A stretch of 5,314 nt of DNA from Streptosporangiaceae bacterium (GTDB lineage Bacteria > Actinomycetota > Actinomycetes > Streptosporangiales > Streptosporangiaceae): positions 1 through 5,314 of the forward strand of contig JASHTQ010000538.1 of NCBI GenBank assembly GCA_030040475.1, written 5' to 3'. The notes under the pieces are model-generated. The model did no database searches and was not told where the DNA came from. It saw nothing but the letters and a program-made list of their open reading frames with translations. Below, piece after piece: positions 1 to 5,314 of this stretch (within the stretch, counting starts at the first letter, position 1; every line of letters starts with the position of its first letter). Position numbers and translations under genes: made by a program.

Positions 1-413
1 TTGCCGTTCGCGGCGCCCTCCAGGGTGGCGTCCACCGCCGGCGAGGCGCTGACGAAGACGTCGGCGACCGCGACCCCGTTCTTGATGTCGGACGCCAGGG
101 TGCCCGACCCGTGCGAGGTGTCGACCAGCGTGTAGCCGGTCGCGGCGTGGAACGCCGGCCCGACCTGCTTGGTCATCAGCGTGTCGAGGGACCCGGCAGA
201 GAACACGAACACGTCCCCGCTGGGCTTGCCGGTCGCGGAGGCGGAGGCGGAGGGCGTGGTGCTGGCAGACGTGGTGCTGGACGGCGAGCTGCTGCAGCCG
301 GCAACGGCTGCGCCGGTGCAGGCTATGGCCAGCAGAGCGACAACCGGCGCTCGCTTCATAGCATAGACAGGGATCATTCCTCGGGCATTGTCACTGTCAG
401 TTGCGTGACGCAT
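1..413 (-). CDS. Molybdate/tungstate-type ABC transporter substrate-binding lipoprotein (5' part, runs off left edge)
   Basis: This is the N-terminal 137 codons of an extracellular solute-binding lipoprotein of the ModA/WtpA type, which captures an oxyanion outside the membrane and hands it to an ABC permease. With the start at 413, residues 19-40 form a lipoprotein signal peptide: Met-Lys-Arg, a hydrophobic core, then lipobox VAGC with the lipidated Cys40. A Ser/Thr/Ala/Pro-rich tether follows (about 41-65). The mature domain opens with DVFVFSAGSL (67-76), then HGSG (101-104) and ADVFVSAS (117-124); these match the 'AGSL', 'GS' and 'aDv..sA' positions of the family. The start at 413 is chosen because GGAAGGGA lies 7 nt upstream. 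In-frame ATGs at 377 and 359 lack a well-placed site, although the one at 359 gives a more typical signal peptide. Family assignment is fairly sure; the ligand (molybdate, tungstate or another anion) is inferred. Permease and ATPase genes would be expected further left, outside the window. Confidence 0.8.
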   Translation of the reverse strand, partial: MRHATDSDNARGMIPVYAMKRAPVVALLAIACTGAAVAGCSSSPSSTTSASTTPSASASATGKPSGDVFVFSAGSLDTLMTKQVGPAFHAATGYTLVDTSHGSGTLASDIKNGVAVADVFVSASPAVDATLEGAANG

Positions 414-420
414 CGTCAGG

Positions 421-428
421 TCCCTTCC
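421..428 (-). promoter_or_regulatory. Ribosome binding site deciding the lipoprotein start
   Basis: On the minus strand GGAAGGGA ends 7 nt before the ATG at 413-411. The two later in-frame ATGs have nothing comparable: GAGGA lies directly against the ATG at 377 and 18 nt from the one at 359. This favours the longer N-terminus, with an 18-residue extension before the usual lysine-arginine of the signal peptide. Confidence 0.55.
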
Positions 429-450
429 AGGCTCGGCGGACGTCTGGGCA

Positions 451-479
451 GCTGAGTAGTCACAGTGTTACTACTCAGC
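451..479. promoter_or_regulatory. 29-bp near-perfect palindrome, candidate operator of the lipoprotein operon
   Basis: The arms GCTGAGTAGT (451-460) and ACTACTCAGC (470-479) are exact reverse complements. The symmetry continues inward through ACA (462-464) and TGT (466-468) around the central base 465. Thirteen of the 14 base pairs match; only 461/469 fails. It lies 37 nt upstream of the chosen start at 413 and directly downstream of the candidate promoter, where a bound dimeric repressor would block transcription. It is not followed by a T-run in either direction, so it is not an intrinsic terminator. I do not recognise the half-site as a known operator, and it does not resemble the E. coli ModE site. 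If transcribed it could also fold as a 5' leader hairpin. Confidence 0.6.
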
Positions 480-488
480 GACGGGCGC

Positions 489-517
489 ACACTAGCAACA
501 CACGTAAGGACCGACAA
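489..517 (-). promoter_or_regulatory. Candidate sigma-70-type promoter for the lipoprotein gene
   Basis: Read on the minus strand, TTGTCG (517-512) and TAGTGT (494-489) are separated by 17 nt, close to the actinobacterial housekeeping pattern TTGAC - TAGRRT. Transcription would start near 482, giving a leader of about 69 nt that holds the palindrome and the ribosome binding site. This is prediction by pattern only. A second pair, TTGCTA and TAGTAA with a 19-nt gap, overlaps it and is a weaker fit. Confidence 0.4.
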
Positions 518-1001
518 GTTCCGATTAAGTGTTGCCTTCATTCGCTTGAGGATGAGCGTCTACGAGGGAGCAGCGGCATTGTGGTTGAGCGCGGGTTAGG
601 CCAACCTATTTCTGGTTGTCCTGGCCGGGAAATAATCAATGGTAAGCGGGCGCGCGGCAGCGGACCCGGGCCTGGTGTGGTGGCCGGGCCTGGTGTGGTG
701 ATCGGGCCTGGTCGGCGACGGTACGGGTTACCCGGACTTGGTCAGGGTGACGGTGAAGCTGAGGCCCTGGACCTGCCGGAGGTAGTTGCGGAGCGTGCGG
801 TCGACATCGAGGCGGGATACCTAAGAGGTGATCAGGCACGTCGCCTGCGTCTTCACGTCGGAGAAGTCTGAGGTTGTGCCCGAAGATCGAATCCGGGCGC
901 TGCCAGCAGGAATCACGAGTCGTGTCGGCCGCTCTCGCCGACTCCGAGTGCGGCTAGCGCCTACCACGCGGAGGGCATTTATACCTTACCGGCCATGGTG
1001 C
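518..1001. other. Gene-poor stretch with no supported intact gene
   Basis: I find no reading frame here with both a credible start and recognisable protein sequence. It holds the 18-bp tandem repeat at 667-712, and a small imperfect hairpin near 599-620 where CAACC pairs with GGTTG across a 7-nt loop. On the minus strand a reading frame is open from 985 to 824, broken by TAG at 823-821, and open again to TAA at 730-728. The last 30 codons (containing LDVDRTLRNYL and GLSFTVTLTKSG) look protein-like, but I recognise no family. The GC content dips around 480-650. The most likely reading is decayed accessory DNA between the transporter operon and the PIN-domain remnant. Confidence 0.5.
667..712. 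repeat. Imperfect 18-bp tandem repeat, about 2.6 copies
   Basis: CGGGCCTGGTGTGGTG occurs at 667-682 and again at 685-700, each followed by a variable dinucleotide (GC, then AT). A third partial unit, CGGGCCTGGT, lies at 703-712. The period is 18 bp. It sits in non-coding sequence and has no obvious dyad symmetry, so a slippage-type minisatellite is the simplest explanation. Confidence 0.75.
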
Positions 1002-1226
1002 GCCGCCACGCGCTTCGCCAGCATGCGCGAGGCCTTCGAGGAGGCGCTGGTCGCCGGCTGGGAAGAACTCGAACCGGGAATCCATCTGCCCGACGAGGAC
1101 GACCGGCACGTGGTCGCCGCGGCGGTCCGGGGCGGCGCGCAGGGCATCATCACCGCGAATGCGAAGGACTTCCCGGTCTCCGCACTTGAGCCACTCGGCC
1201 TAGCGGCAGTCCATCCCGACGACCTA
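1002..1226 (+). pseudogene. PIN-domain (VapC-like toxin) remnant lacking its N- and C-terminal parts
   Basis: The frame encodes ATRFASMREAFEEALVAGW, then LPDEDDRHVVAAAVRGGAQ, then IITANAKDFPVSALEPLGL and AVHPDD. This is the central and late part of the PIN_3-type PIN domain found in actinobacterial toxins and related ribonucleases. The acidic 'DxDDRHV' and 'TANxKDFP' motifs are retained. The N-terminal segment that normally begins the domain with a 'LLDTNVL'-like strand and the first catalytic aspartate is absent: upstream frames between about 830 and 1000 show nothing like it. After VHPDD the sequence leaves the family pattern at about 1226. The open frame runs from 828 to 1529, but only this section is recognisable, so I call it a fragment and expect no active nuclease. 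No antitoxin gene is visible beside it. Confidence 0.7.
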
Positions 1227-1331
1227 CGAACCGTGTCGATCATCTTGAGGCGGCATTCGGGCTTGAAGCATGAGATCCAGGCCGGAACCAATGGACCACA
1301 CGTCAGAGTCCCTGGCGGCACACCCGGTACT

Positions 1332-1363
1332 GACCTGGGGTTCCCTTACTCCAGGTCGTTTTT
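1332..1363 (+). terminator. Intrinsic terminator-like hairpin, plus orientation
   Basis: GACCTGGGG (1332-1340) pairs with CTCCAGGTC (1349-1357), giving nine base pairs including one G-U, across the 8-nt loop TTCCCTTA. It is followed after one base by five T residues (1359-1363). The T-run lies on the plus side, so it would end transcription coming from the PIN remnant side. It would not stop the regulator gene, whose stop codon is at 1396 on the other strand. It may be a surviving piece of the former toxin gene's unit, or a barrier against antisense transcription into the regulator. Confidence 0.5.
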
Positions 1364-1395
1364 CTGTGTCCGTTTGTCCCAGTGGCGGATCCGAG

Positions 1396-4300
1396 TCAGC
1401 CGGGGACATCGCCGGGGGCGTCGGCACTGGCGCGAGTTATCGACGTCGCGGCGATTACATGCGCTGCGCGGCGTTGCAGGAGAGGTATGCGGAAGTGGTC
1501 AGCTGCCGCTGACACGTCCTGGGCGATGATCAGCGCCTCTTCCAGCCGGCCCAGCCAGGCCATGCTCTCCGCGAGATCCATGAGGACCTCGGCCTGCTGG
1601 GCCGGATCGGCGGCCTTCCCTGCCAGATCCCGCGCCAGCGCGTGCTCCGCGAGGCCCTGCTCGGGTTCGCCGCGCCGCACCAGGACCGTGGCAAGGGTGC
1701 TGTGGGCTGATATCTCGAAGCGCTGGACCGCTGCCTCGCGGGCCAGCGCGATCGCCTGCCGGGCGTGAGCGGCAGCGGGCTCGAGATCGCCCAGATCCCG
1801 GTAGGCCTCGGCGATGCGCCGGCACGTCTCGGCCTCGTTCCGCCGGTCATGCAGCGCCTGATGAATGTCACGGGCCTGGCCGAGCAGGCGCAGGGCTTCG
1901 CGGCGTTGCTCGCTGACGGCCGCGGCCTGCGTGACCGCGTCCGCGGAGCGCGCGAGCTGGAGGCACGCGGCCGCGATGTTGGCGATGGTGACGGCTTCCC
2001 CGGCCCGCCGGCCGGTGCGCCGGTGCACATCGAGTGCCTCGGTGAGCAGTTCGATCGTCTCCGCTGCCTGCCCCAGGTGCCAGCGGGCGCTTGCCTGGTT
2101 GTTCAGCGCGACCGCCTCGCCTGCTAGCCAGCCCGCGCGGCGGGCTTGATCCGTGCAAGCGGCGTAATGCCCGGCGGCGTCCTCGTAGCGGGACTGCATG
2201 AAGCGCAGCATTCCGAGGTGCAGCTCGGCGCACGCCACGGCGATCGGGACCTCGTCGGATACCGCCTGCCTGGCCGCGGTCGCGGCGACCAGCCAGTCCG
2301 CGGAGTTCGACGACATGTAGAAGTACCCGGCCAGGCGGTCGGACAAGCGCAGAGCCGCCTCCGCCCCGCCGCGGCGCGCGAGCAGGACGACAAGCGCGAC
2401 CAGGTTCGCGCGCTCGGCGTTCAGCCAGGCCAGGGCGGCGTCGGCGGCGGCGAACCCGGGCGCGCCCCAGGCCGGTTCAGCCGCGCGGTCTGCGCTGCCG
2501 CTGCCGGGACCGCTGCCGGGACCGCTGCCGGGACCGCTGCCGGGGCCGCTGCCGGGGAGGTGCAGCAGGTGCGGGTAGAGCATCTCGGAGGCTGACCGCA
2601 CCGCGGCCATGGCGTGGGCTGCCAGGCGGTCAATCGCGGCGTCCCGATCGGCGGCGCTCTCCTCTGCCCCGGCCAGTTCGGCCGCGTACAGCCGCAGCAG
2701 GTCATGCAGCCGGTAACGGCCGTGGGCATATTCGTCGATGAGGTTACGCGCCACCAGCCGGTCCAGCAGCGCCTCGGCCGCGGCAGCCGCGATCCCCGCC
2801 AGCGCGGCCACGGCGGGCGCGGTGAGGTCGGGTCCCGGCGCCAGGCCGATCAGCCGGAACAGCCTTCGCAGCTCGGGCTTGAGCGTGTCGCAGGACAGCT
2901 CGAACGCCGAGCGCACCGCGGCCTGCTCGTCTTCCGGCACCGCCAGCCCGGTCAGCCTGTCCCCCGAGGCCAGCGCGGCGACGTAGTCGGCGAGGCGGTA
3001 GCCGGGCCGGGCGGCGAGGTTGGCGGCGGCGATGCGCAACGCCAGCGGCAGGTGCGCGCACAGCCCCGCCAGTTCGGCGACCACCGCAGGCGGTTCCCCT
3101 TCGCCGCGCTCGCCCATCGAGGCGACCAGAAGCGCGGCGGCCTCGGCGTCCGGCAGCGGGCGCACCACGACCGCGATCGCGCCATCCCTTGCTATCAGGC
3201 CCGTCATCCGGTCGCGCGTGGTCACGATCGCGGCGCAGCCCCGCGCGGCGGGCAGCAGCGGGCGCACTTGCTGCGCGTCCAGCGCGTTGTCGAGGAGCAG
3301 CAGGATCCGCCTGCCCTCCAGCCGGGTGCGCAGCAGCGCCGCCGCCTGACCCTCATCCTGGGGGATCCGCTCGGCAGGCTCGCCAAGCGCGGCGAGGAAC
3401 CCGGCCAGCACCCCCAGCGGCCTTGCGGGCCCGGTAATCGCGTGCCCGCGCAGGTCGGCGTACAGCTGACCGTCGGGATACCGGCTGCGGTGCCGCCGTG
3501 CCCACCGGATCGCGAGCGCCGTCTTGCCGACCCCGCCCATCCCGGTAACCACCGCGACAGGAGCGGTCTTCGCCGCCCCCTCCGTCGCGAGGATCCGGTC
3601 CAGGGTCTGCAGTTCGCCGACGCGGCCGGTAAAGCCGGCGCAGTCCATGGGCAGCTGAGCCGGGGGTTCGGCGACCTGCGGCCCGGCCCCGGCGGTGAGC
3701 CCGGCGGTGAGCCCGGCGCCAGGCAGCTGTCCGCGAAGCACTCGAAGGTGCGCCGAGGCGATCTCCGGCCCGGGATCCACCCCGAGTTCGCCGCTCAGCC
3801 GGTCCCGCAGCTCGGTGTACACGGCCAGCGCCTCGGCCTGCTGCCCGGCTCCGGCGAGGGCGAGCATCAGCCGCGCGGCAAGGCCCTCGTGCAGCGGCTG
3901 CTCGACGGCAAGCGTGCGGAGCACGGGAACGAGCGGGCCGTACTTTCCCAGGCTCAGCCCCAGCTCGGCCCAGGCAAGCACCGCCGCCGTGCGCCGGCCG
4001 GCCAGCGCGATGGCAGCGGGATGAACCTGCACCCACGCGCCCGCGCCCGCCAGCAGGGACCCGCGCCAGCAGTTCACGGCCTCGGCGTAGAACTGCCACG
4101 CGGACAGCGCGGCGCCGTCGGCCGCGGCGCGTCCGGCCCGGGTGACAAGGTCGCTGAACTCGGCGGCATCCGACTGGCCGGCATCGATCACCAGCCGGTA
4201 TCCCTGGGCCGTGCGAGGCAGCACGGAGTCCCGCGTCCCGTCATCGAGCAGCCTTCGCAGCCCGGCCACGTACGTGTGCACCAGCTGACGGCAGGTGCGC

Positions 4301-4827
4301 GGCGGCCGCCCCTCCCAGAGGGTGTCGATGATCTCCTCGAAACCCACCTCGCGGCCTGGCTGCATGGCGAGCAGGCACAGCAGCTTGCGCAGCATCGGCG
4401 ACGCCACCGTGATCGCGGCAGGACCCCGCCGGACGGTCAGCGGGCCAAGCACGTCAATGCGCACGAGCATGTCCACGGGTCCGGCATCGGCCGCGGAGCC
4501 CGGCAGCAGCGCGGCCGGATCGACATCGAGCACTGCGGCAAGGCGCCGCAGCGAGGCCGCCTGGGGGCGGGCCACCGCGCCGTTCTCCAGCGCCCTTACC
4601 GTGCGCACGCTGACGCTGGCTCGTTCGGCCAGCTCGTGCTGCGTCAGTCCGGCCCGGACCCTCGACTCGCGCAACTGCCCGGTCATGGGCCGGTCCGCTC
4701 CCACGGCTCCATTCTGCCGCTGCCGTAGCGAGTCAGTCCACACTGGCCGGTTTCCGGCGGGAACGGTCCTGCCGGGCGTGCGGCGTGCCTCAGACATTGC
4801 CGGTTTTCTGCCGCCTGCGGCGTTCAC
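1396..4827 (-). CDS. AfsR/SARP-family STAND regulator with N-terminal XRE domain (XRE-SARP-BTAD-NB-ARC-TPR)
   Basis: This is a cytoplasmic 1143-residue transcription regulator, longer than classical AfsR (about 990 residues). Domains in order: an arginine- and proline-rich leader (1-47); XRE-type helix-turn-helix (about 50-105, LTQHELAERASVSVRTVRALENG); OmpR-like SARP winged helix (about 122-213); BTAD (about 220-367, with LGVDPGPEI at 348-356); NB-ARC ATPase with Walker A GMGGVGKT (429-436), Walker B RILLLLDNA (507-515), IVTTRDR (534-540), LPLALRI (593-599) and an MHD-like LHDLLRLYA (707-715); a PGSG repeat linker (758-777); and TPR-like helical repeats (about 860-1115). In this family nucleotide binding and the TPR sensor gate promoter binding. 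The GTG start at 4827 has only AAAAGG 4 nt upstream; ATG at 4797 or 4686 (just before the XRE domain) are alternatives. It is divergent from the secreted protein at 4947. Targets and signal are unknown. Confidence 0.9.
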   Translation of the reverse strand: MNAAGGRKPAMSEARRTPGRTVPAGNRPVWTDSLRQRQNGAVGADRPMTGQLRESRVRAGLTQHELAERASVSVRTVRALENGAVARPQAASLRRLAAVLDVDPAALLPGSAADAGPVDMLVRIDVLGPLTVRRGPAAITVASPMLRKLLCLLAMQPGREVGFEEIIDTLWEGRPPRTCRQLVHTYVAGLRRLLDDGTRDSVLPRTAQGYRLVIDAGQSDAAEFSDLVTRAGRAAADGAALSAWQFYAEAVNCWRGSLLAGAGAWVQVHPAAIALAGRRTAAVLAWAELGLSLGKYGPLVPVLRTLAVEQPLHEGLAARLMLALAGAGQQAEALAVYTELRDRLSGELGVDPGPEIASAHLRVLRGQLPGAGLTAGLTAGAGPQVAEPPAQLPMDCAGFTGRVGELQTLDRILATEGAAKTAPVAVVTGMGGVGKTALAIRWARRHRSRYPDGQLYADLRGHAITGPARPLGVLAGFLAALGEPAERIPQDEGQAAALLRTRLEGRRILLLLDNALDAQQVRPLLPAARGCAAIVTTRDRMTGLIARDGAIAVVVRPLPDAEAAALLVASMGERGEGEPPAVVAELAGLCAHLPLALRIAAANLAARPGYRLADYVAALASGDRLTGLAVPEDEQAAVRSAFELSCDTLKPELRRLFRLIGLAPGPDLTAPAVAALAGIAAAAAEALLDRLVARNLIDEYAHGRYRLHDLLRLYAAELAGAEESAADRDAAIDRLAAHAMAAVRSASEMLYPHLLHLPGSGPGSGPGSGPGSGPGSGSADRAAEPAWGAPGFAAADAALAWLNAERANLVALVVLLARRGGAEAALRLSDRLAGYFYMSSNSADWLVAATAARQAVSDEVPIAVACAELHLGMLRFMQSRYEDAAGHYAACTDQARRAGWLAGEAVALNNQASARWHLGQAAETIELLTEALDVHRRTGRRAGEAVTIANIAAACLQLARSADAVTQAAAVSEQRREALRLLGQARDIHQALHDRRNEAETCRRIAEAYRDLGDLEPAAAHARQAIALAREAAVQRFEISAHSTLATVLVRRGEPEQGLAEHALARDLAGKAADPAQQAEVLMDLAESMAWLGRLEEALIIAQDVSAAADHFRIPLLQRRAAHVIAATSITRASADAPGDVPG
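2498..2557 (-). repeat. Five tandem 12-bp units encoding a PGSG linker inside the regulator
   Basis: The plus-strand unit CCGCTGCCGGGA is repeated at 2498, 2510 and 2522, with the variant ending in G at 2534 and 2546, giving five units in a row. Because the unit is a multiple of three, each copy adds Pro-Gly-Ser-Gly to residues 758-777 without shifting frame. The repeat forms a flexible spacer between the winged-helix end of the NB-ARC module and the TPR sensor. Such runs change copy number easily by slippage, so length may vary between strains. Confidence 0.9.
3692..3715 (-). repeat. Two tandem 12-bp units in the BTAD to NB-ARC linker
   Basis: GCGGTGAGCCCG occurs at 3692-3703 and 3704-3715. 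On the coding strand this gives the doubled Gly-Leu-Thr-Ala near residues 372-380, in the low-complexity linker between the BTAD domain and the NB-ARC ATPase. It is a second in-frame linker duplication in the same gene. Confidence 0.75.
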
Positions 4828-4875
4828 CTGGCCTTTTGGCGTGCAGTCACGATGCAGCGGGCTCGCGCATGCCGA

Positions 4876-4903
4876 TTTCTAACCTCATGACATGGCCGGT
4901 CAG
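4876..4903 (-). promoter_or_regulatory. Candidate promoter of the regulator gene
   Basis: On the minus strand CTGACC (4903-4898) and TAGAAA (4881-4876) are 16 nt apart, near the actinobacterial housekeeping pattern. Transcription would begin about 40 nt before the GTG at 4827, consistent with that start. It lies in the short divergent gap shared with the secreted-protein gene, so factors bound here could affect both. This rests on pattern matching alone. Confidence 0.35.
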
Positions 4904-4931
4904 AACGGAGATCGGCCGCCACCGGCTAACC

Positions 4932-4937
4932 GAGGGG
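4932..4937 (+). promoter_or_regulatory. Ribosome binding site of the secreted repeat protein
   Basis: GAGGGG stands 9 nt before the ATG at 4947-4949 and is followed by a C- and A-rich spacer. It fits the start that gives an intact signal peptide. I could not assign a confident promoter for this gene within 4828-4931. Confidence 0.65.
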
Positions 4938-4946
4938 ACCCCCAAA

Positions 4947-5314
4947 ATGCACGCGTCACTCCGCCGCTTGAGCATCACGATCGCCGCCGCCGGCGCGCTC
5001 GCCACGACCGCAGCCTTCGCCGTCGCGGGCCCGGCCAGCGCCAGCACGGCCAGCGCCAGCACGGCCAGCGCCAGCACGGGCGTGAGCTACCGTTTCCAGA
5101 CCTTGAACAACGGCGCTGACCTGACCTTCAACCAGCTGCTCGGCATCAACGACGATGACGTGATTGCCGGTTACTTCGGATCCGGTGCGCAGGGGCACCC
5201 GAATAAGGGCTACGAGCTGTGGGCGCCGAGCACCTACCGGAACGAGAACTTCCCTGGCTCGGTGCAGACCCAGGTCACCGGGCTGAACGACGAGGGGGTC
5301 ACGGTCGGGTTCTG
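4947..5314 (+). CDS. Secreted HAF-like repeat protein (5' part, runs off right edge)
   Basis: This is the first 122 codons of an exported protein. Residues 1-32 are a Sec signal peptide: MHASLRRL, a hydrophobic alanine-rich core, and cleavage likely after a PASA or ASA motif near residue 32. The segment just after it is three copies of Ala-Ser-Ala-Ser-Thr (30-44), which offers further A-x-A cleavage sites. The mature part carries two similar blocks 46 residues apart, LLGINDDDVIAGYF (64-77) and VTGLNDEGVTVGF (110-122). These resemble HAF extracellular repeats ('GiNd.G.vvGy ... lW'), and YELW at 89-92 fits the end of the first repeat. Such proteins are thought to form beta-propeller-like surface or extracellular domains of unknown function. 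There is no lipobox. It is divergent from the SARP regulator, which may control it. The signal peptide is sure; the repeat family is probable; function is unknown. Confidence 0.75.
   Translation, partial: MHASLRRLSITIAAAGALATTAAFAVAGPASASTASASTASASTGVSYRFQTLNNGADLTFNQLLGINDDDVIAGYFGSGAQGHPNKGYELWAPSTYRNENFPGSVQTQVTGLNDEGVTVGF
5033..5077 (+). repeat. Three exact tandem 15-bp units at the signal-peptide junction
   Basis: GGCCAGCGCCAGCAC occurs at 5033-5047, 5048-5062 and 5063-5077 without mismatch. Each unit adds five residues (Ala-Ser-Ala-Ser-Thr) in frame. It spans and follows the predicted signal peptidase site, so copy number changes would lengthen the mature N-terminus and duplicate the cleavage motif. 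Perfect identity suggests recent expansion. Confidence 0.9.

Noticed and set aside
111..455. Plus-strand open frames opposite the lipoprotein gene
   Set aside because: They are antisense to a well-recognised signal peptide and binding-protein domain; the composition is typical of a shadow frame.
401..871. 156-codon plus-strand frame across the palindrome and tandem repeat
   Set aside because: It overlaps the lipoprotein leader, has no family similarity I can see, and its Gly/Pro run simply reads through the 18-bp repeat.
1260..1365. Possible tRNA or phage attachment site around the GGTTC-containing hairpin
   Set aside because: The GGTTC at 1339-1343 is in the terminator-like loop, and no cloverleaf arms or CCA-side acceptor stem can be built. 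No integrase or repeat copy is present in the window.
518..1395. CRISPR array or insertion sequence in the gene-poor stretch
   Set aside because: The 18-bp units are directly adjacent with no spacers, and I see no transposase similarity, terminal inverted repeats or target duplications.
2614..4728. 704-codon open frame on the plus strand, antisense to the regulator
   Set aside because: It lies wholly inside the regulator gene and its translation is rich in Arg, Gly, Pro and Gln with no recognisable domain. Long antisense open frames are a by-product of G/C-biased third positions.
4295..4882. 195-codon plus-strand frame over the regulator's 5' end
   Set aside because: It is antisense to clear XRE and SARP domain coding sequence, and its Ser/Arg/Ala-rich translation has no motifs.
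4956..5198. Minus-strand frame opposite the secreted repeat protein
   Set aside because: It reads the 15-bp repeat in antisense (Ala-Gly-Arg runs), while the plus strand has a good ribosome site, signal peptide and repeats.

Overview
The window comes from a high-GC actinobacterium, probably a filamentous or soil lineage. Base composition and strong G/C third positions show this, as do the AfsR/SARP-type regulator and the two secreted proteins with actinobacterial-style signal peptides. The sequence alone does not name a genus.

Layout from left to right. (1) Positions 1-413, minus strand: the N-terminal third of a secreted lipoprotein that resembles the molybdate/tungstate-type (ModA/WtpA) ABC-transporter substrate-binding proteins. 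It runs off the left edge. Its 5' side carries a good ribosome binding site, a candidate promoter and, between them, a near-perfect 29-bp palindrome that looks like a repressor operator. (2) About 518-1395: a gene-poor stretch with an imperfect 18-bp tandem repeat, a weak broken reading frame on the minus strand, a clear remnant of a PIN-domain (VapC-like) toxin at 1002-1226 on the plus strand, and a plus-oriented terminator-like hairpin at 1332-1363. It reads as decayed accessory DNA. (3) Positions 1396-4827, minus strand: a single 1143-residue regulator with the order XRE helix-turn-helix, SARP winged helix, BTAD, NB-ARC ATPase, winged helix, Gly-Ser-Pro repeat linker, TPR. It is an AfsR-like STAND regulator with an extra N-terminal DNA-binding domain. 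(4) Positions 4947-5314, plus strand, divergent from the regulator: the start of a Sec-exported protein with HAF-like repeats, running off the right edge.

How the parts may work together: the regulator and the secreted repeat protein are divergently transcribed from a gap of about 120 bp, so the regulator may control its neighbour, itself, or both. This is inferred from position only. The lipoprotein at the left is probably the first gene of an ABC transporter operon that continues to the left under its own operator, separated from the regulator by the decayed region. I see no convincing undescribed multi-gene system here. The items most worth following up are the palindrome and the double DNA-binding architecture of the regulator.
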